Origin: Diplosphaera chodatii
Taxonomy: Eukaryota; Chlorophyta; Trebouxiophyceae; Prasiolales; Stichococcaceae
DNA length: 64,000 bases
Assembly: GCA_032358165.1 (NCBI GenBank)
Contig: JAALGY010000017.1
Location: 1,984,001 to 2,048,000 of the forward strand
Reading direction: 5' to 3'
The notes below the pieces were generated by a model. The model did not search any database. It saw nothing but the letters and a program-made list of their open reading frames with translations, and was not told the origin of the DNA. Position numbers and translations under genes: made by a program. This document shows, piece after piece, positions 25,502 to 39,045 of the stretch; position 1 is the stretch's first letter; the number at the start of each line of letters is the position of its first letter.

Positions 25502-26184
25502 TGCGACGCAACAGATTTTCGCATCATGTTACAGATTCATGTTCAAGTCATTGACAGCAGATGCTACCTGTTTGTGCAACTGCACGTTGATGTTTCGGAT
25601 GGTCGCTGCGCAGGTCTTGGCTTCAGGTCGGCAACGTGCCCTTGCCGATATAGGCTGAGGAGTTCAAATTACACGCGCGTATCAAAGGATACCAGATTCA
25701 TCAGCCAGCGTAGTGAAACATGCTGTGCTGACAAAACGAAGGGGCGGTGCTACCCTGTCGCGAACGCTCACGCAATTGGTCGCAACGACATCGCGACGCT
25801 CACCACAGCATTAAACGCATTAAGGCTGCTTCAACGTTTGTCAAATTTGCGACATGGTCCCTTTTGGCAGCCTGCATTGAAGTCGACGACGCCGGGACAG
25901 TGACCAGGCGCCCGAAGGGCAGGTCTGACTGGTGCCGGGTGTGCCCTTCAGGCCGAAAGGAACCCGTTTCAAACCTGCAGCTGTCAGCAGCTCAGCATGA
26001 TCCATCATGGTATCATCCCGTTGCTGGTTACTTGCTCCCAATGTCACCTTGCTCGCACTCAGACGACCGCGTGTCCTGCATCAGCTCTCGAGCATGATAC
26101 CAAGGACTCCAATCGCACCGTTGCAGCCGAAAATCAGGTAGCACTGTACTTTGACAGACGCACCAGCAGCGCAGGCAGGGCAGC
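25502..26184. other. Divergent intergenic region between genes D and E
   Basis: D starts leftward and E rightward, so both promoters should lie here. A short inverted repeat is visible: GAAGGGCA at 25914-25921 and its complement TGCCCTTC at 25942-25949. No coding exon is supported. Confidence 0.5.
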
Positions 26185-28609
26185 ATGTTCTCGGTCTTCC
26201 TGGCGGGTGCTGCGGTGCTGGAGATTCACCGCGCCATACATAGACCTCCTGGCGATCCGGATGTGGAGGCCGTCCAGAAGCGCGAGGCCGAGCTGAAGGC
26301 TGCCCTCGAGGTGCCAGCCCTGCACACGCAGCTACGATGGCAAGACAGTGGCAGTGGTCGGCATCACCAGTCGTATCCAAGATGTTATGAAGTGATGCCG
26401 CGACAAGCGCCGCGTCTGGAGCATCTGAAAACGATTTAAGGGCACATGCATGGGTGATGCAGTGCTGGAGGCGCATGCAAATGTGGCTCAACGTGCACCC
26501 GTATGTTCTACCCCAGGCTGTGCAAAGGGAGCTGCAGTCAGAAAAGCAGCAGCGGGAGCGTGCTACGACGGCCACGAAGGTGCTCGAGTCGGAGAAGGCC
26601 AGCTTGCAGGCGCAGCAGGCGGCACTGCAGGCCCAGAAGACCAAACTCCAGGTGGGCCACTGCCTGCTCGGGGCCCGGCTGTGAATATAGAAGGCCCACA
26701 AGCTCCTTCGCAGCGTGCAATCCACAACCACGCCACCATTGGCCACCAGTGAATTGTGCGCTGGGCGCAGGCAGAGAAATCAGCCTTGGAGGACCAGTCC
26801 AAGCTGCTGCTGCGGCGCTTCACCGAGCTCGAGGCGTCTGCAACAGACCTTCAGTCCAGAAATGATGGGCTGCTGCAGCAGGTACGGACACGTGATGGAT
26901 GCTGACATGCATGACTGATGCGCCCATAGACCTTGCTCACGAACAGTACAGACCCTTGGCACTCAAGTCATGCCGCCACATCGATGCAGGTGGAGATGCT
27001 GAAGTCAGACAGCGATGACGAGGCTGCACGGTTGATGGCGCAGCTGGACGAGCTCCGAGCAGAGGTGAGTGCGAAAGTTGGTCTGCACTATCTCCCCACA
27101 CCTGGAATGCCTGCCCGACTTCTGAGACAGGCGGCCTGTCCGGAAGAGCCCTCCACCGCAGCCACAAGAACATCCCAGATCTTGAGCCACCAGATACAGC
27201 GGTGTGCTGATCAAACTCCCGCACGTCTAGCCATTGATTATTGACAAACATGTTCTTGGCGCCGCAGGTGGCAGCAGCCGTGCAGTCGTGGTCGGCGGGC
27301 GGTCTCGATGCTGCGGCGTTCGTGGGCAGGATGGCGGCCCTGGGCGTGGAGGTGCACCCCGCGCCGGAGGGCCTCCCCGCGCTGCCCGCGCCACAGCAGA
27401 TCACGTGCGGCGCGGCATGCCCGCGCTGGGAGCATGTGCAGTACAACAAGATGGGCCTGGTCCCCGTGTACCTGGGTTTGCCTTGTACCTGGGTTTGCCT
27501 TAAAGTGCTAACACACAGTATGGCCGTGCTCTGCAGGCCCAGCAGCGACCTGCACCTCACCATGGATGCAACATGGACGAGCAAGGTGCATCAGTGTGCA
27601 TAGAACTGACATCATGTGAAAATACTTTTAAACGGACAGAATGGGCTTCCATCTTGCAACCGTGTGACGGAGCATGGATGTGCTGTGTGCTGCGCCTCCA
27701 CAGATGCAGCTGCTGACGGACTCCAAGGAGCGCATGTCACGGCTGCTGACAGCGGCAGCGGCGCGTGAGGGCAGCCTGCAGCAGCAGTCCAACGCGTGCG
27801 TATCTGACACGCTTGCCCACTGCACCCTCGCATCGTAAAAGCCCGCCCAGGATCAGCGCAACAGCTGGATCTGATGACGCACATGCAGGAGGTCAGCCAC
27901 TGTGGCCAGTACTTCACTATCTGAGCATGCCCTCATTCTCCAAACTGCAGTGCGCTTGCCTTCCCGATGGCCAAGACGCCGCCCAAGGATGCGGGCATGT
28001 CGCGCCGCCTGAGCATGAGCAGCTTCGGCGTTTCAGGCCTCACACCACGCAAGGCCCAGGTCAATCTGACACTGAGCGTGTCTCACAGCACATTGCACAC
28101 TCCAGGGTGGTGCATCTGTGAGGACGGTGATGCAATGTAGACACACTCATGAAGCCTTGCAGCTGCCGTGACGGGGTGAGATGACAAGGTTGTCTCATTA
28201 ACTTGGGCAGGCGTTGCTGGACATGGGTAGCCTCACCTTTACGGAGCCAGCGCAGCCAGCGGCGCAGCCGGCCGCGCAGCCAAAGCAGCCGCTGGGTGCC
28301 ATTGAGAACATGCCGCCACCCCCGCCGCCACAGCAGCACAAGCCCATCTTTGCCAAGGTCAAGGTAGGCTGCCTCAATGACACATGCATATGGAAGGTTG
28401 TATGGGAGTTTACACTGCGCTGAAGCTTCTTGCACGGGCAGCGGACCTCCAAGAGGCATCGCTGTATGTACTTGATAAACCCTTGGGTTATGCAGGGGGA
28501 AAAGAAGGCCGGCAAGCGGGTGACGGCCGTGCCAAAGCTGGAGTTCGCAGCATTCGACTCGGATGAGGGCTTTGGAAGCAGCCACAGCCGCGACCTCATG
28601 CGGCTGTGA
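26185..28609 (+). CDS. Gene E: coiled-coil protein of unknown function
   Basis: Not recognised. Candidate start is ATG 26185 (MFSVFLAGAAVLEIHRAIH); an upstream exon is possible. Exons, approximate: 26185-26310, 26517-26651, 26763-26882, 26992-27063, 27269 to about 27425, 27534-27582, 27705-27797, 27957-28061, 28211-28361 and 28496-28609. The first four encode heptad-like Glu/Lys/Gln/Ala-rich helix (for example QRELQSEKQQRERATTATKV and SLQAQQAALQAQKTKLQ), so a coiled coil of over 100 residues is likely. The later part is low-complexity: an AQPAAQPAAQP stretch, a poly-Pro run (PPPPPP) and a Ser/Arg-rich piece (MSRRLSMSSFGVSGLTPRK) that looks phosphorylatable. It ends with LEFAAFDSDEGFGSSHSRDL and stop 28607-28609. 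It could be a cytoskeletal or Golgi tether-type protein, but nothing in the sequence decides this. Confidence 0.6.
28211..28361 (+). repeat. Ala-Gln-Pro repeat exon in gene E
   Basis: The exon encodes short AQPA repeats (GCGCAGCC-type units at about 28250-28282) followed by six prolines. It is coding low-complexity sequence in phase with the surrounding exons. Confidence 0.6.
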
Positions 28610-29541
28610 ACGCAGACATCATGTCGGGGAGAGGTTCTGACCAAGTTGCCTGGGTCACTGCCAATACCGTATGCTGCAGCGAGGCGCAGGCGGCCCTGGG
28701 GCAGCATCTCACATGGGAGTAGTCAGATGACGACCAGGTCTCACATGTTTGGTGGCTTGTCGAACAAGTGACAGAGGGTGTGATATCAGAGATGTACCAT
28801 TAAGTGTTGGTATTCATAGTGGGTATGACAGTCATCGACAAAGCACTGCAGTCGTAGAACACTTCACGGGCTGAGCGCACCCAAAAAACTGTTTTCAAAC
28901 TCTCCAAAACAGCAGGTAACAAATGCTACAGGGAGCAGAGCAAGTGTGCAGTCTTGATAGCCCATGCGGTCGGCTGTGACGCCGCTAAAACTGTATTTGT
29001 GACACATGCATAGCTACAATGGCATGCACCCCTGCACTTCTCCTCCAAGTACAAAGTATGAAGTCTACACCTACTCAGTTGGTATACCTGACACTTCAGT
29101 CGGACCTTTGCTATCAGGTAGTATTGCACAAGCACGGCAAGTGCGATGTTTAATAAGCAAACGTACGCAGTGACTGGTGGCACTTATGTGCACAAGACTC
29201 TCCCTGCGAGCGCTTCGTGATGCAACCAGCGACTCCTGGTGGTAGCGTCACACCGTGTAGACCTGCGGAGCAGGCAGACAAGGTGACAGGAGGCTGACAT
29301 GTCACATGGATGCACACTGCGAAGAGACTGAACGTCGCTGCGTGTGCAGACCTCCATGATGCAGGCCGCATAAGTTGCAAGGGACTATCAAAGTGGTACA
29401 TCGCATGCACTGCAGTGACAGCTGAACATGCAACAGACATGCAAGCCACCAGGAGCTCGCGATCCGGGGCACCACCTCAAGTACGACCCATGGCTGGCCA
29501 CACAGTGGTGTCATCCTGCGAGTGCACATGCACATGGCGGG
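28610..29541. other. Convergent spacer between genes E and F
   Basis: 3' ends of E (plus) and F (minus) face each other. Probably both 3' untranslated regions. No exon, RNA gene or repeat stands out. Confidence 0.45.
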
Positions 29542-32500
29542 TCACCACTGCAAGCGGGCAGGGAGACTGACCCTGGCGCCCCAGGCCTCCCAGGCCTTGC
29601 CGGACTCGGGGTACCAGCCCGCGCAGCCGTGCCGCAGCGCCGGCGGGATGTAGATGGCGGGGTCCACCGAGGCGCGGGGCGCCCCTGTGGCGCTCTCCAG
29701 CGGCACGTGCTTGGTGTGCCCAAACTGCAGCACGCAGCGCCTGCGGAGACACACCCCGGCGCGTGCGAGTCAGGGTCCTCAGCAGGACAGACTGAGCAAC
29801 TTCAGGGCGACGTGGTGCAGCCGTGGATGCCGAGGCACATGAGACAGCGGCACATCCGGGCAGTAGGGCAGACGCCAGAGACAGGCCCGGGATGTTGAGC
29901 GCACTTATGGAAGTGGTACAGGTAGATGGTGAGTGTGATGAGGACGATGGAGCCCTGCGCCCATGCCGAGTTGGCAAAGAACACAGCCGCTGCAGGGGCA
30001 TAGCCACGATCAGCTGCTGCAGCGGCGCTGGGAGTTGATCAGCACAGCACCATGCTCTCGTGCCAGCTATACAAACGGGCGAGCTGATCAACGTTGACCG
30101 TTCAGTGGCCGCAATTGCAGGTTGTGCACCTGTGAATGCCTCGAAGATGAACAGCGTGAACACCATCTGGCTGAAGATGCGCTCGAACAGCCGGCCGCCA
30201 GACTCATAGCACCGCTCAAAGAAGTACAACACTGCGGCCAAACATGAAGAGTCAGTATGAGCACATCACTTCTTTGACACCAAATGTAGAGGACTGACTG
30301 AATTTGCGCATCACTTGGACCATGTCAGATGTACTAGCACAACACTGCTGCATATCTGCCCTCACTGTGCGTTGGGGAAACCTGGGGAGACAGAGGGATG
30401 TGCTGCCAAGAGCAATGCACTCCAGCATCCCACACACGACCAACTGACTCAAAGTGAAGCGACTGCTTCATAGCAGAGGGATGGGTAATGGCGCACTTGC
30501 ATAGCGCCAGAACATCCAGGCCAGCACGCAGTAAAGCAGCACCACCGGCAGGATGAGCGGGCTGGCCGCCGCATACGCCAGCCCGATGATGTATATCACT
30601 GCAATGCAGCGAGAACACTAAACACCTTGACCATCTGTTGGCGCCTCACGTGCATGGGATGCAGTTGCTATGTACACCGGTGGGGACATGTCGCAGGGAG
30701 CCGGCGGGATTAGCAGTCAACTCCACATAGTCTGGAGTAGTCAAGACCAAAGCTGCATGAGATACAGGGGAATGTAGGGAAACGCACAGATGATGAAGGC
30801 AATTTCCTTCGCCCCACGTGCAGAATGAGGCCACAGGTTGTCGTACTCCACCCGCTTTGTGGCAGGCTCTGCAGCCAAAGACAGAGGTGGCTCGGTGCTG
30901 TCGGCAAGCCAGCAACCACAACTAAGCTGCCTTATCAAGGATGGAAGTGCACAAGAATAACAAGGCGCAAACACGCTCTAGCATTGCCACTTACTGCAGA
31001 AGCCACAGGAGCGGAACACCCACGGGAAGACACCTGCAAGGCAGTGGCAGCTGACATCAGTACACCCATGCAAGCGCTCTTTCCTGAAGATCAACCATGT
31101 GTCACGGTCGAAGGCATTGCAAGAGCAGTCATCCTGCTCTGCAGGAGGGACTGAGGTCGCACCCATGTGCGGGAACATGAACCTGAACGGCTGCAGTTGA
31201 CACAACATCCCAGCTTTAGCTGTTGCATTGATTTGGTTGTCACAGGCAGACTCATGCAATCTCATCAGTCATCTCAACAGCGAAGCACAACTGCCGCAAT
31301 GTCAGCATTCTGGCATCAGGGGCTGTCAAGTGGGACGTACCACAATGGCGAGTGCCTGCATGGACAATACGATGCACGACTCAGTAGCACGCACAAGCAT
31401 GCCAACAGATGTGCACCAGGAATGCGGAAAACTGAGTGCTTGCTGGTCAAGGCATTGACCCCTCTCAACCCACCTGGACGATCGCGTAGTTGATGAAGAA
31501 GTTTGAGCTCGTCGGCAGCGCGGTGCCGATGATGCTCGCGATCTGGCCTGCGGCCAGCACAGAGGCCGCATGTCAAATGGCACCCTCAACCACACACACT
31601 ACCGCTTGCAGAATGCTGCTGCGCCCGGGTGCACATGCCTGTCTGGGATGACTCTTGGTTGCTAGATTTGCAGGTGCAAAGTAGCGTTGCACATCATGGC
31701 AGGTGTGAGACAGTGAGGGGTCATCAGGCGGCCTACCAGGGTCCTCCAGTGCGACGCGGAATTGCGAGAAGATGGAGCCGCCCAGCATCGCGCCCAGGAA
31801 CACGCTGAACACAGACCACCAGTAGAAGATGCTCAGGATGCGCTGGTCCAGCTGCGTGAAGGACGCCGCCCGGCGCTCCGCCTGCAATGAGGAGCAACAC
31901 CCCCTCGCTCATGACAGCATGTGCAAACACTCGCCAGCTCCACGTCAGCAGGTGCACATCGGCCAGCATCGAGAGCGTGCGCCTGCTGCTCCGCAGAAGA
32001 CAGTGCCAATGGAACCGAGTGCTTCGCAAACCGATGCAGATGGTTGCAATGCACACCTGGCACCAGTAGTAGAACCACTGGGGCACGACGATGCCCTGCC
32101 ACAGGGTGAGGATCAGTGGCGGCACCACGCCCGTGATGAGCTTGCGAATGTAGTTGTTGCTCGCACAAAACCATGGCCACTTCACCCCTGTTGACAGCAT
32201 GCAGGGACCATCAAAGGTGCACAGATCATCCATGGGTTGCAGCAACATGCACACACAGCTGGCAATGAGCACGGCAGCTACATGGCTGGCCATCGGTCAG
32301 TGCACGGGATGTCCTCATGTCAATGCCGCACCTGTTGCAACATTGCTTTCAGGCGAGCCGCACAGCAGCAGATTCAGCTGCGAGATGCTCCCTGCAGTGA
32401 ACGAAGGGAACATCAGTTGGGCTCCTCAGCAAACTTGTATTTTCGGGAGCATTAGATTGAAAAGCTGCAGCAGCAACATAGGGAGGCGCTGCAGCTGCTA

Positions 32501-35500
32501 CGCACCTGCAAAGATGCCAATCGGGAAGATGATCATGATAGCAATCGGGATGGCGACCAGCAGGCTGCGGATGTTACGCCCACGGAAGCCCTCCCACAGC
32601 GTCGGCCAATTGACCTCCTCTGGGCCAGGCGCCTACGCTGACTTGCAAGTGCGCGTCAGCAGAAAGTTTGTTTGGCCCAGAGAACAAGGGTGGCCATGTA
32701 TGCGAAGATCGGGTTGCGTCAGTGTCATACCAAATGAGGGACAGAAAACTATCGGACCTGCGTCACCCGGAATTGCCTACCATCCTCCGACTGCAGCGAC
32801 ACCTGCGCACACACGTCAGCAGCGTAAGGGCCTGTGATGTCTTGAGCTCGCCAGCACTGCAAGACATTGAGGGGAGCTTGCATGCAGAAGCTTAAAATCT
32901 TGATCACGGGGCCGCACCTGAGCAGCAGTAGTAGCCGACCGCTGGTCGTTGAAGAACACAAAGAAGCTCTCGGTGGGCGCCGAGCGCAGCGCCCGCTGCC
33001 GCGCCTCCCCGACCGCCGCCTCCAGGTCCCTCACCTTTTGCGCCCAGTGGTTGATTGCGTCCACCTTCAGCAGGGAGTGGGCCGCATGTCAAGCGCTGCA
33101 GCAGTCATGGCAGCTGCCGGCATGCACGATGCAGAGCAGCATACCATCTCCTGCAATCAGGGCGAGCTGGTGGGTTGGGACGCTGAGCACCTTGGTGCGA
33201 CCGAAGCAGCAGCAGCCGCCGATGAGGGCCGTGGGGCGGGTGGTGAGCTCCGAAGCCTCATATACCGCCTCTGCAATCTCAAGCGCCTTGGCTGCCTGGT
33301 CCCACTTGTTTAAGAGCAAGTCCACCTCCTGCGATTGCAGAGCAGGTACAGGCTGCCAATGCAAATCCACAGGCCAGCGTCAACAGCCTCAGCCTGGCAG
33401 ACATGCGGCAACAAATTGAGCCTTGACCGAGCGTGACAAGGTCACCCAGGGTAGCGCAAGTGTCAAATCCGAGGTGCCCATAATCTGCATAGCCTGCGGT
33501 ACCTTGTGGCGCAGTACGGGAAGCGCCAGCTGGAAGGTGTCGGGGAACATGTAGCTGAAGAACTCGTGCACCACCTCTTCCCGTGTCAGCACAGGGCTGC
33601 CATCTGCTTCCGCTGCCTTGCCGCCAACCTGGGCACTGGCTGCAGCTGCTGCTGGCGTGATGCCTGTTGCGGCCAGATGCTCCAGACTCTCGTCGGCCTT
33701 CTTGTTCGCCATCACATTACGAGCCTTGCTGCTGGTGCCGCTGCTGCCATGTGTTTTGCCATTGGCGGTTACCCTGCACAGCATTGGGATGTGGGTCAAC
33801 ACCGTGCTTTTGATGTGCTCATTGCAGCTGTTGTACACGACAGCAGAGGATCGCATGCTATCTCCAAGCGGATAATAGGGGTGCAGCACGTACCCGTCAA
33901 GATCGATGGCAATGTGATGGCTGCCATTGTCCAAAGACGTGGGTTGCTGTTTGCCAGTTGGGGTGGGCATGTCTACTGGCTGTATCGCTGCCCCGCCCTT
34001 GACAGGCTTATCTGTGCATGCATACCAGCATCTGTTAGACCAGTGCACTTTCAGACCACTGTAGAGTCACTGCCACCCATGTGTGGGTCTAACCCGCATC
34101 CTGAGGTTGTCAGCATGTGGTTGCTGTCTGCACCTGCACCGTCCCTGCGTTCTCTGATGACACGCACCCTGCTTGTTTGGTCCTCCCTTCGAGGAAGATG
34201 CTGTCCCTTGTTGCTTGAGCCGCAGCGCCTTCCACACGATGCGCCCCACCTCTGTGTGTCTCCACCTGCAGCATTGGTACCTTCTTGAACACGGTCCATT
34301 GTACATCAGTCAGTAGCACCATGACCCATGCAGTTTCAGTTCCTCTCGGTGTCGGGATCTCAACCTGCCGGAAAGCACATTTGCTCTTGCTTCGTCATCC
34401 CAGCTTGGCAGTCAAACGAAGGCAATAAGACGTGCATGTTGACTCTGGCGACCGAATAATTACCCTTGCTGCTGGGCGGGGTCGGGTACACCCTCCACCA
34501 GCACAACATACTGCTGCGCCATGACGCCCACCACGCGGCCCTTGGCGTTGGTGGTGTTGACCACCTTGCGCGCCCACACATTGGGCTTGCCGCTCAGCAG
34601 GTGGCCGTGCGGGTCGCGGTGCCCCTGCCACCACTTGTACACCACCACGCCTGCAGCACACCAACACAGGCTCTCAACTTGCATGCTCAGCAGCCGGGAT
34701 AAGCCGCTGATATACACTGCAAGAGCTGGGCTGGGCTGGCCAAATCGTGTACGTTTGACCAGGCAGGCCGTCAGTCCACATCTGCATGGTTTATTCACAG
34801 CAATCAGGCACCCGAGTCGGGAGTGCTGTCCCGCCCTTCGCCTGTCTCATAGCGGCTGGTGCCCGCCAACTGCTGCTGCAGGATGCTGCCGACTTCCGAG
34901 GTTGCTGCCTGCATCATGGGCACATTGCATGCACTCAGGGTCAAGGTACTTGTCTCCACTACCTCAGAGAGCACACATTGCATGCAACAATGTTCAGATG
35001 TCCAAATTTACTACAGATCAAGGAAAGATGCATACGATGATCTGATCAAACCCCATGACACAGTGTGCCCAGCTGGCGGCATACCTCAGAGTAGTCCATG
35101 CGCGTCAGCGATGGCGCCGTGTCAGGGGATGGCAGCACGGCATCTGATCTGCCGCTGGTGCGCTCGATGCCCTGCCCTGGCGGCCGCGACCGCCGCAAGT
35201 CCGACTCTGCCCGGCGAAAGACCTGCCGGCACCACAGCGGGGAGGCTCAGCAAGGGCAAGACCCCGATGTGTCAGCAGATGCCTTCTGGTCTCCTCTCCA
35301 TGGGCTGGTATGAGCTCCTCGTGGGCTGCATGGGCTTGCGAGTCCGGCTGTGGGCTAGATGCCAAGCACAGGAGCCGGCAGCAGTCCGCATCGCAGTCAG
35401 CAAGAGAGACGTCAGCATGATGGCAATGTGGTGCGCAACGAATGCCACAGGCCGAGGGGCGTGTGAGGGACATACGGACGAGCTGTTGCGGTGGATAACC

Positions 35501-38123
35501 TGATCATAGCGCCAGTACGATGGCTCGAAGAGAGAGTTATTGAGTGAACATCAGCAGTCAGCAGGGCAGGTAAAGGAGATGTACGAGGCACTCTCGTCTG
35601 CGCATTGCGCCATTTGGTGGCGGAGAGCTGCATACCAGCTGAGTCACAATGCACACCTGCTCAAGGTAGTTTCGTGCTGGGGGCGAGTCGCCTATCTGGC
35701 TGGCGGTGTCGCGCCGGTGTGTGCTATCCTGCACAGCGCCATTGGCGCCATTGCCAATGGTTGCATGCAGTGCACCCTCGCCTGCTGCTGGCGTGGGCAC
35801 TGCGGCCAAAGATGTGGCCGCACCAGCTGCTGCTGCAGCTGCAGACGTGCTGATGTTGCTGCTTGAGGCCAGCGGCAAACCCCGTGCGGGTGGGCCCGCT
35901 GGCGTGTGCGTTGCAGATTGGCTGGCGCCGCCTGCTGGCGGGCTGAGCGGCGGCAGGGAAGGCGACATTGGCCCGTCTGCGCCCGCTGTGTGGGAGGGCG
36001 TCGGCGATGCCCCGCCCAGACTGTTGCTGCCGGCACGCGCAGCACGGCGGGAGGCCAGTTTCCGCAGCAGCGGCGAGCTGCCCTGCAGCAGAGACACACA
36101 GGGGCCAGTGGTGGATGTGCAGTACGCTGGAGGCAGCGAGCTGCACATGCACAAGGTTGGCGCATGCCACCCAGTGTAGCAGCTGAGTGTGAACATGTAC
36201 TTGGCTGTTGGATGAGGAGTTTCGCCGCAGGTTCCTGTGCCGCAGCTCACTGGGCCCGTCATCCTGCAGTCATCGGAAGTGGCGTGGGTGACCTCCTTCT
36301 ACCATGGACATCCACCAAGATGCACCATGACGCACTGACGCTGCTGTGCGCACCTCCACCGACATGTCGGACTCGCGCCGGTCATCCACATCCTCATCAT
36401 CGCTGCCGTCTTCGTCCTGCGAACGTGCGGCAACCCTCACTTTCAAGGTGGCACTGGTAGCGTGAAGCTGTCGCCAGTGAGCTGCCTGACCTCTGCAATT
36501 AGTTGTGCAGGGCGACACCTCACGGCGGCGTCGGGCCAGGCCCGTCCAGTGCTGCACGATGGACTGGATCGAGCCTCGCTGTCCTGATGGAGGCGGCGGC
36601 AGAAGCTTGTCGGGGTTGAGGGTCGTGCGGCGGGCGCCCTGCAGCATGAAGTGGTCGTGCCACTCGTTCACGCTGACTTCGCCCTGCACAATGAACCGCT
36701 GCCGCAGGCCCACATAGTCCTGCAGGTCACACATGACATCGGTTGACAGTACGGACCTAGGACACACATGTGGATGCATCATGCTGTCACATGTCAGCAT
36801 AGCTTGCGGGGTGCAGAGTGGCAGGAATACCTTGTACTGGCGTCGCAGCAGCCAGGATGCGTAAATGACAACGATGTACACATACACGAACGGTACCCTG
36901 CAGGCATGGCACCATTGAGTTGCTTGTTCAGTTTGACATCTGACAGGAGAGTCTGGGAAGTTGCACGTTTCCAGTGCACGTACCAAAAGACAGGCGAGCC
37001 GCGCTTGATGTTGCCCATTGTGGCACGAGAGAAGGGCGTGGATGTGGACGCCACATCCCCCGCAGCGTGCTGCTCTGCCAGATAGTTTTGCGACATGTAC
37101 GTCGGCAGCACTGCACAGAACAGGCAACACACAGGTCTACAAGCCGACCATAAGTCATGAACACACATGCACTTTGCCAGCTGCAAGTTGTTGCATCTAG
37201 TTATGAACCGTTGACAGGCCTGGCAGCTATACTCACAGACGAGGCATGCAATGATTGTGATGGGCAGGAACAGCTGCACCCCCAGCGCTGCAGTCCGCAC
37301 AATCATCTGCGGCAGAAGTGGCTGCAGAGTCAGTACGTGAGCGGCTCGGGCCACACTCGCAGCACTGCATGGCTCAAGCCTCACCAGGGAGTCCAGCCCA
37401 CATGAGCGGATAAAGTCCTCGTCCTTCACAGTGAAAATGGGCACCAGCCAGCTCCTGCAACAACAATTTGCATCTGACGGCTGCCTCTGCCAAAGGCTGA
37501 CAATGGTAGCAATGATGGTGCAGAAGGCACGGGGTGTCGCTGTTTGTGCCGGTGTCATGCGCACCAGATGCGATGGTGCCCCGTAAGCACCATTGTTGGG
37601 GGCTTGAATATGACGTTGGCCAGGTACTGCAGAAGAAATTGGATATGCTGTCGGTTGGGCGGTTGTCTGTACACAGACTTCATGATTCAGCATGAGCTGC
37701 CACTTACCAGCCGTGTCTGATAGAGCTTGATGCCCTTGCGGAAGACGATGAAGAACACAAAGCAGATGACGCCAATGACCGCCATCAAGTACAGGGTGCT
37801 GACAATCTGCCCGTCTGCACCATTCAGCAGCCCACAGTCAGAGACAGGTGGCTGGAGTATCGTGAGGGACTTGATGCAGTGCGACACTGCGTTCCGTCCC
37901 GGGCTATTACAAGCGGTGGCGCCTGCATGCACCATTCGACGCCGTGCAACTGCCTTGTTGGCGGCCAGCAGCCAGTAGCCAAACCCTAGCACGCATTTGC
38001 GCGCGCACCTGTGACCCTATTGTTCAGGGTGATGATGCCTGGAGTGGTCACCGGCGGCGGCGGCGGGGGCGGTGCTGGCGGCGGCGGCGGCGGCAACAGC
38101 CGCGTCGGTGCTGCTGTTGCCAT
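29542..38123 (-). CDS. Gene F: OSCA/CSC1-like stress-gated cation channel
   Basis: A large membrane protein of the OSCA/CSC1/TMEM63 family (DUF221): plasma-membrane, hyperosmolality- or stretch-gated, Ca2+-permeable channels. Start ATG 38123 gives a proline-rich N-terminus (MATAAPTRLLPPPPPP). First TM: 37814-37708 (STLYLMAVIGVICFVFFIVF). Next: 37456-37391 (DEDFIRSCGLDSL, matching the family's LI.H.GLD), 37310-37230 (TM2), 37110-36985, 36900-36829 (TM3), 36757-36500, 36085-35660 (low-complexity insert), 35550-35500, 35222-35085, 34655-34465 (VVGVMAQQYVVLVEGVP, start of the cytosolic RNA-binding-like domain), 33590-33480, 33330-33150, 33065-32918, 32641-32505 (EEVNWPTLWEGF then TM), 32393-32330, 32190-32056, 31882-31738 (SIFYWWSVFSVFLGAMLGGS), 31549-31475 (GTALPTSSNFFINY), 31033-30998, 30870-30760, 30600-30497, 30237-30133, 29985-29900 and 29742-29542. 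The family order of helices is kept. Exact C-terminus uncertain: a possible donor lies near 29570. At least 23 exons. Confidence 0.85.
35660..36085 (-). other. Low-complexity insert exon in the OSCA-like channel
   Basis: This exon encodes about 140 residues rich in Ser, Ala, Pro, Gly and Thr (for example SPSLPPLSPPAGGASQSATH). It lies in the cytosolic loop after TM3, before the RNA-binding-like domain. Characterised plant OSCA proteins are compact here, so it is a lineage insert, probably disordered. Confidence 0.65.
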
Positions 38124-39045
38124 GTTCACAAACCGTCGGCAGCGCCCTTGGACCCCCAAAGCCTGCTGGCGGGCGAGCAGCGACCAAGGCGTGTGGCCCT
38201 ACATCCGGAGGTTTGGTGCGCATCGTCACAGCTGTGAAGTACCTTGCTGTACACGGACGTAAGTCGGAGCCTATGGATCCATTGCAGTCATACTCCTTAA
38301 CGTCATGCTCAAGTTCCCGCAAGCCAACCATCGCAGCCCTCCCGCATAGCCCAGTGTAACAGGTGAGTGTGTTCAGCTCACCTGAGCGATATACAACCTG
38401 CGACGATCCTCAATGAATCTCACAGCAAGTAGCTAGCCTCTGAGCTGGATGATGTGGCTCTGCGATGTAACGGCCTCCTGCCAACGGGGCTGTTGTACGA
38501 CTATGCTAGCCCCGGCATTGCCAAGCTCATGGCGCAGCAATGCAACGAAGGGGTCATGCTGATCTCTGTATAATGAAACGACCAGTATGGGCTACGTCAA
38601 AAACGTTGCGCCCTTTCCAGTAGCTCCCAGATCAAGCGCTGACTGTGATGGGTGTTACCCCAAGCAAGTAACAAGCTGTTGTGAATCACACGCTTCCAAC
38701 AGCGCAAATGATACGTGGGCTATGTGTCCACAAAGCCAGACCACCGCAAGATTGTCCCCCGGGTGTTTTGCACGCCACAACCTGCGGCGGTGAAAACGCC
38801 GAGCGGGGAACCACAAAGGAAGCTGACAGGAAACTAGAAGCACCTGGCCTGGCAGCCAGACCCAGTTGTTGCCAGACATCTGCTGTGCATCCAGTTCCGT
38901 CGCTGGCTCTCACGGCGTTCAAGGCCGTGAAGTATCACAGCCACGTGACATGATCCTCCACAAGTACGTAGGCAGGGTGATCGAGATTCGCAGGCTGCTG
39001 CTTGCTTACATAGGCCAGTGTGGAACGTGCCAGTGTCACTACCAT
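38124..39045. other. Spacer between genes F and G
   Basis: Upstream of the F start codon (minus) and downstream of the G stop (minus). It should hold the G 3' untranslated region and the F promoter. No exon is recognised. Confidence 0.45.
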
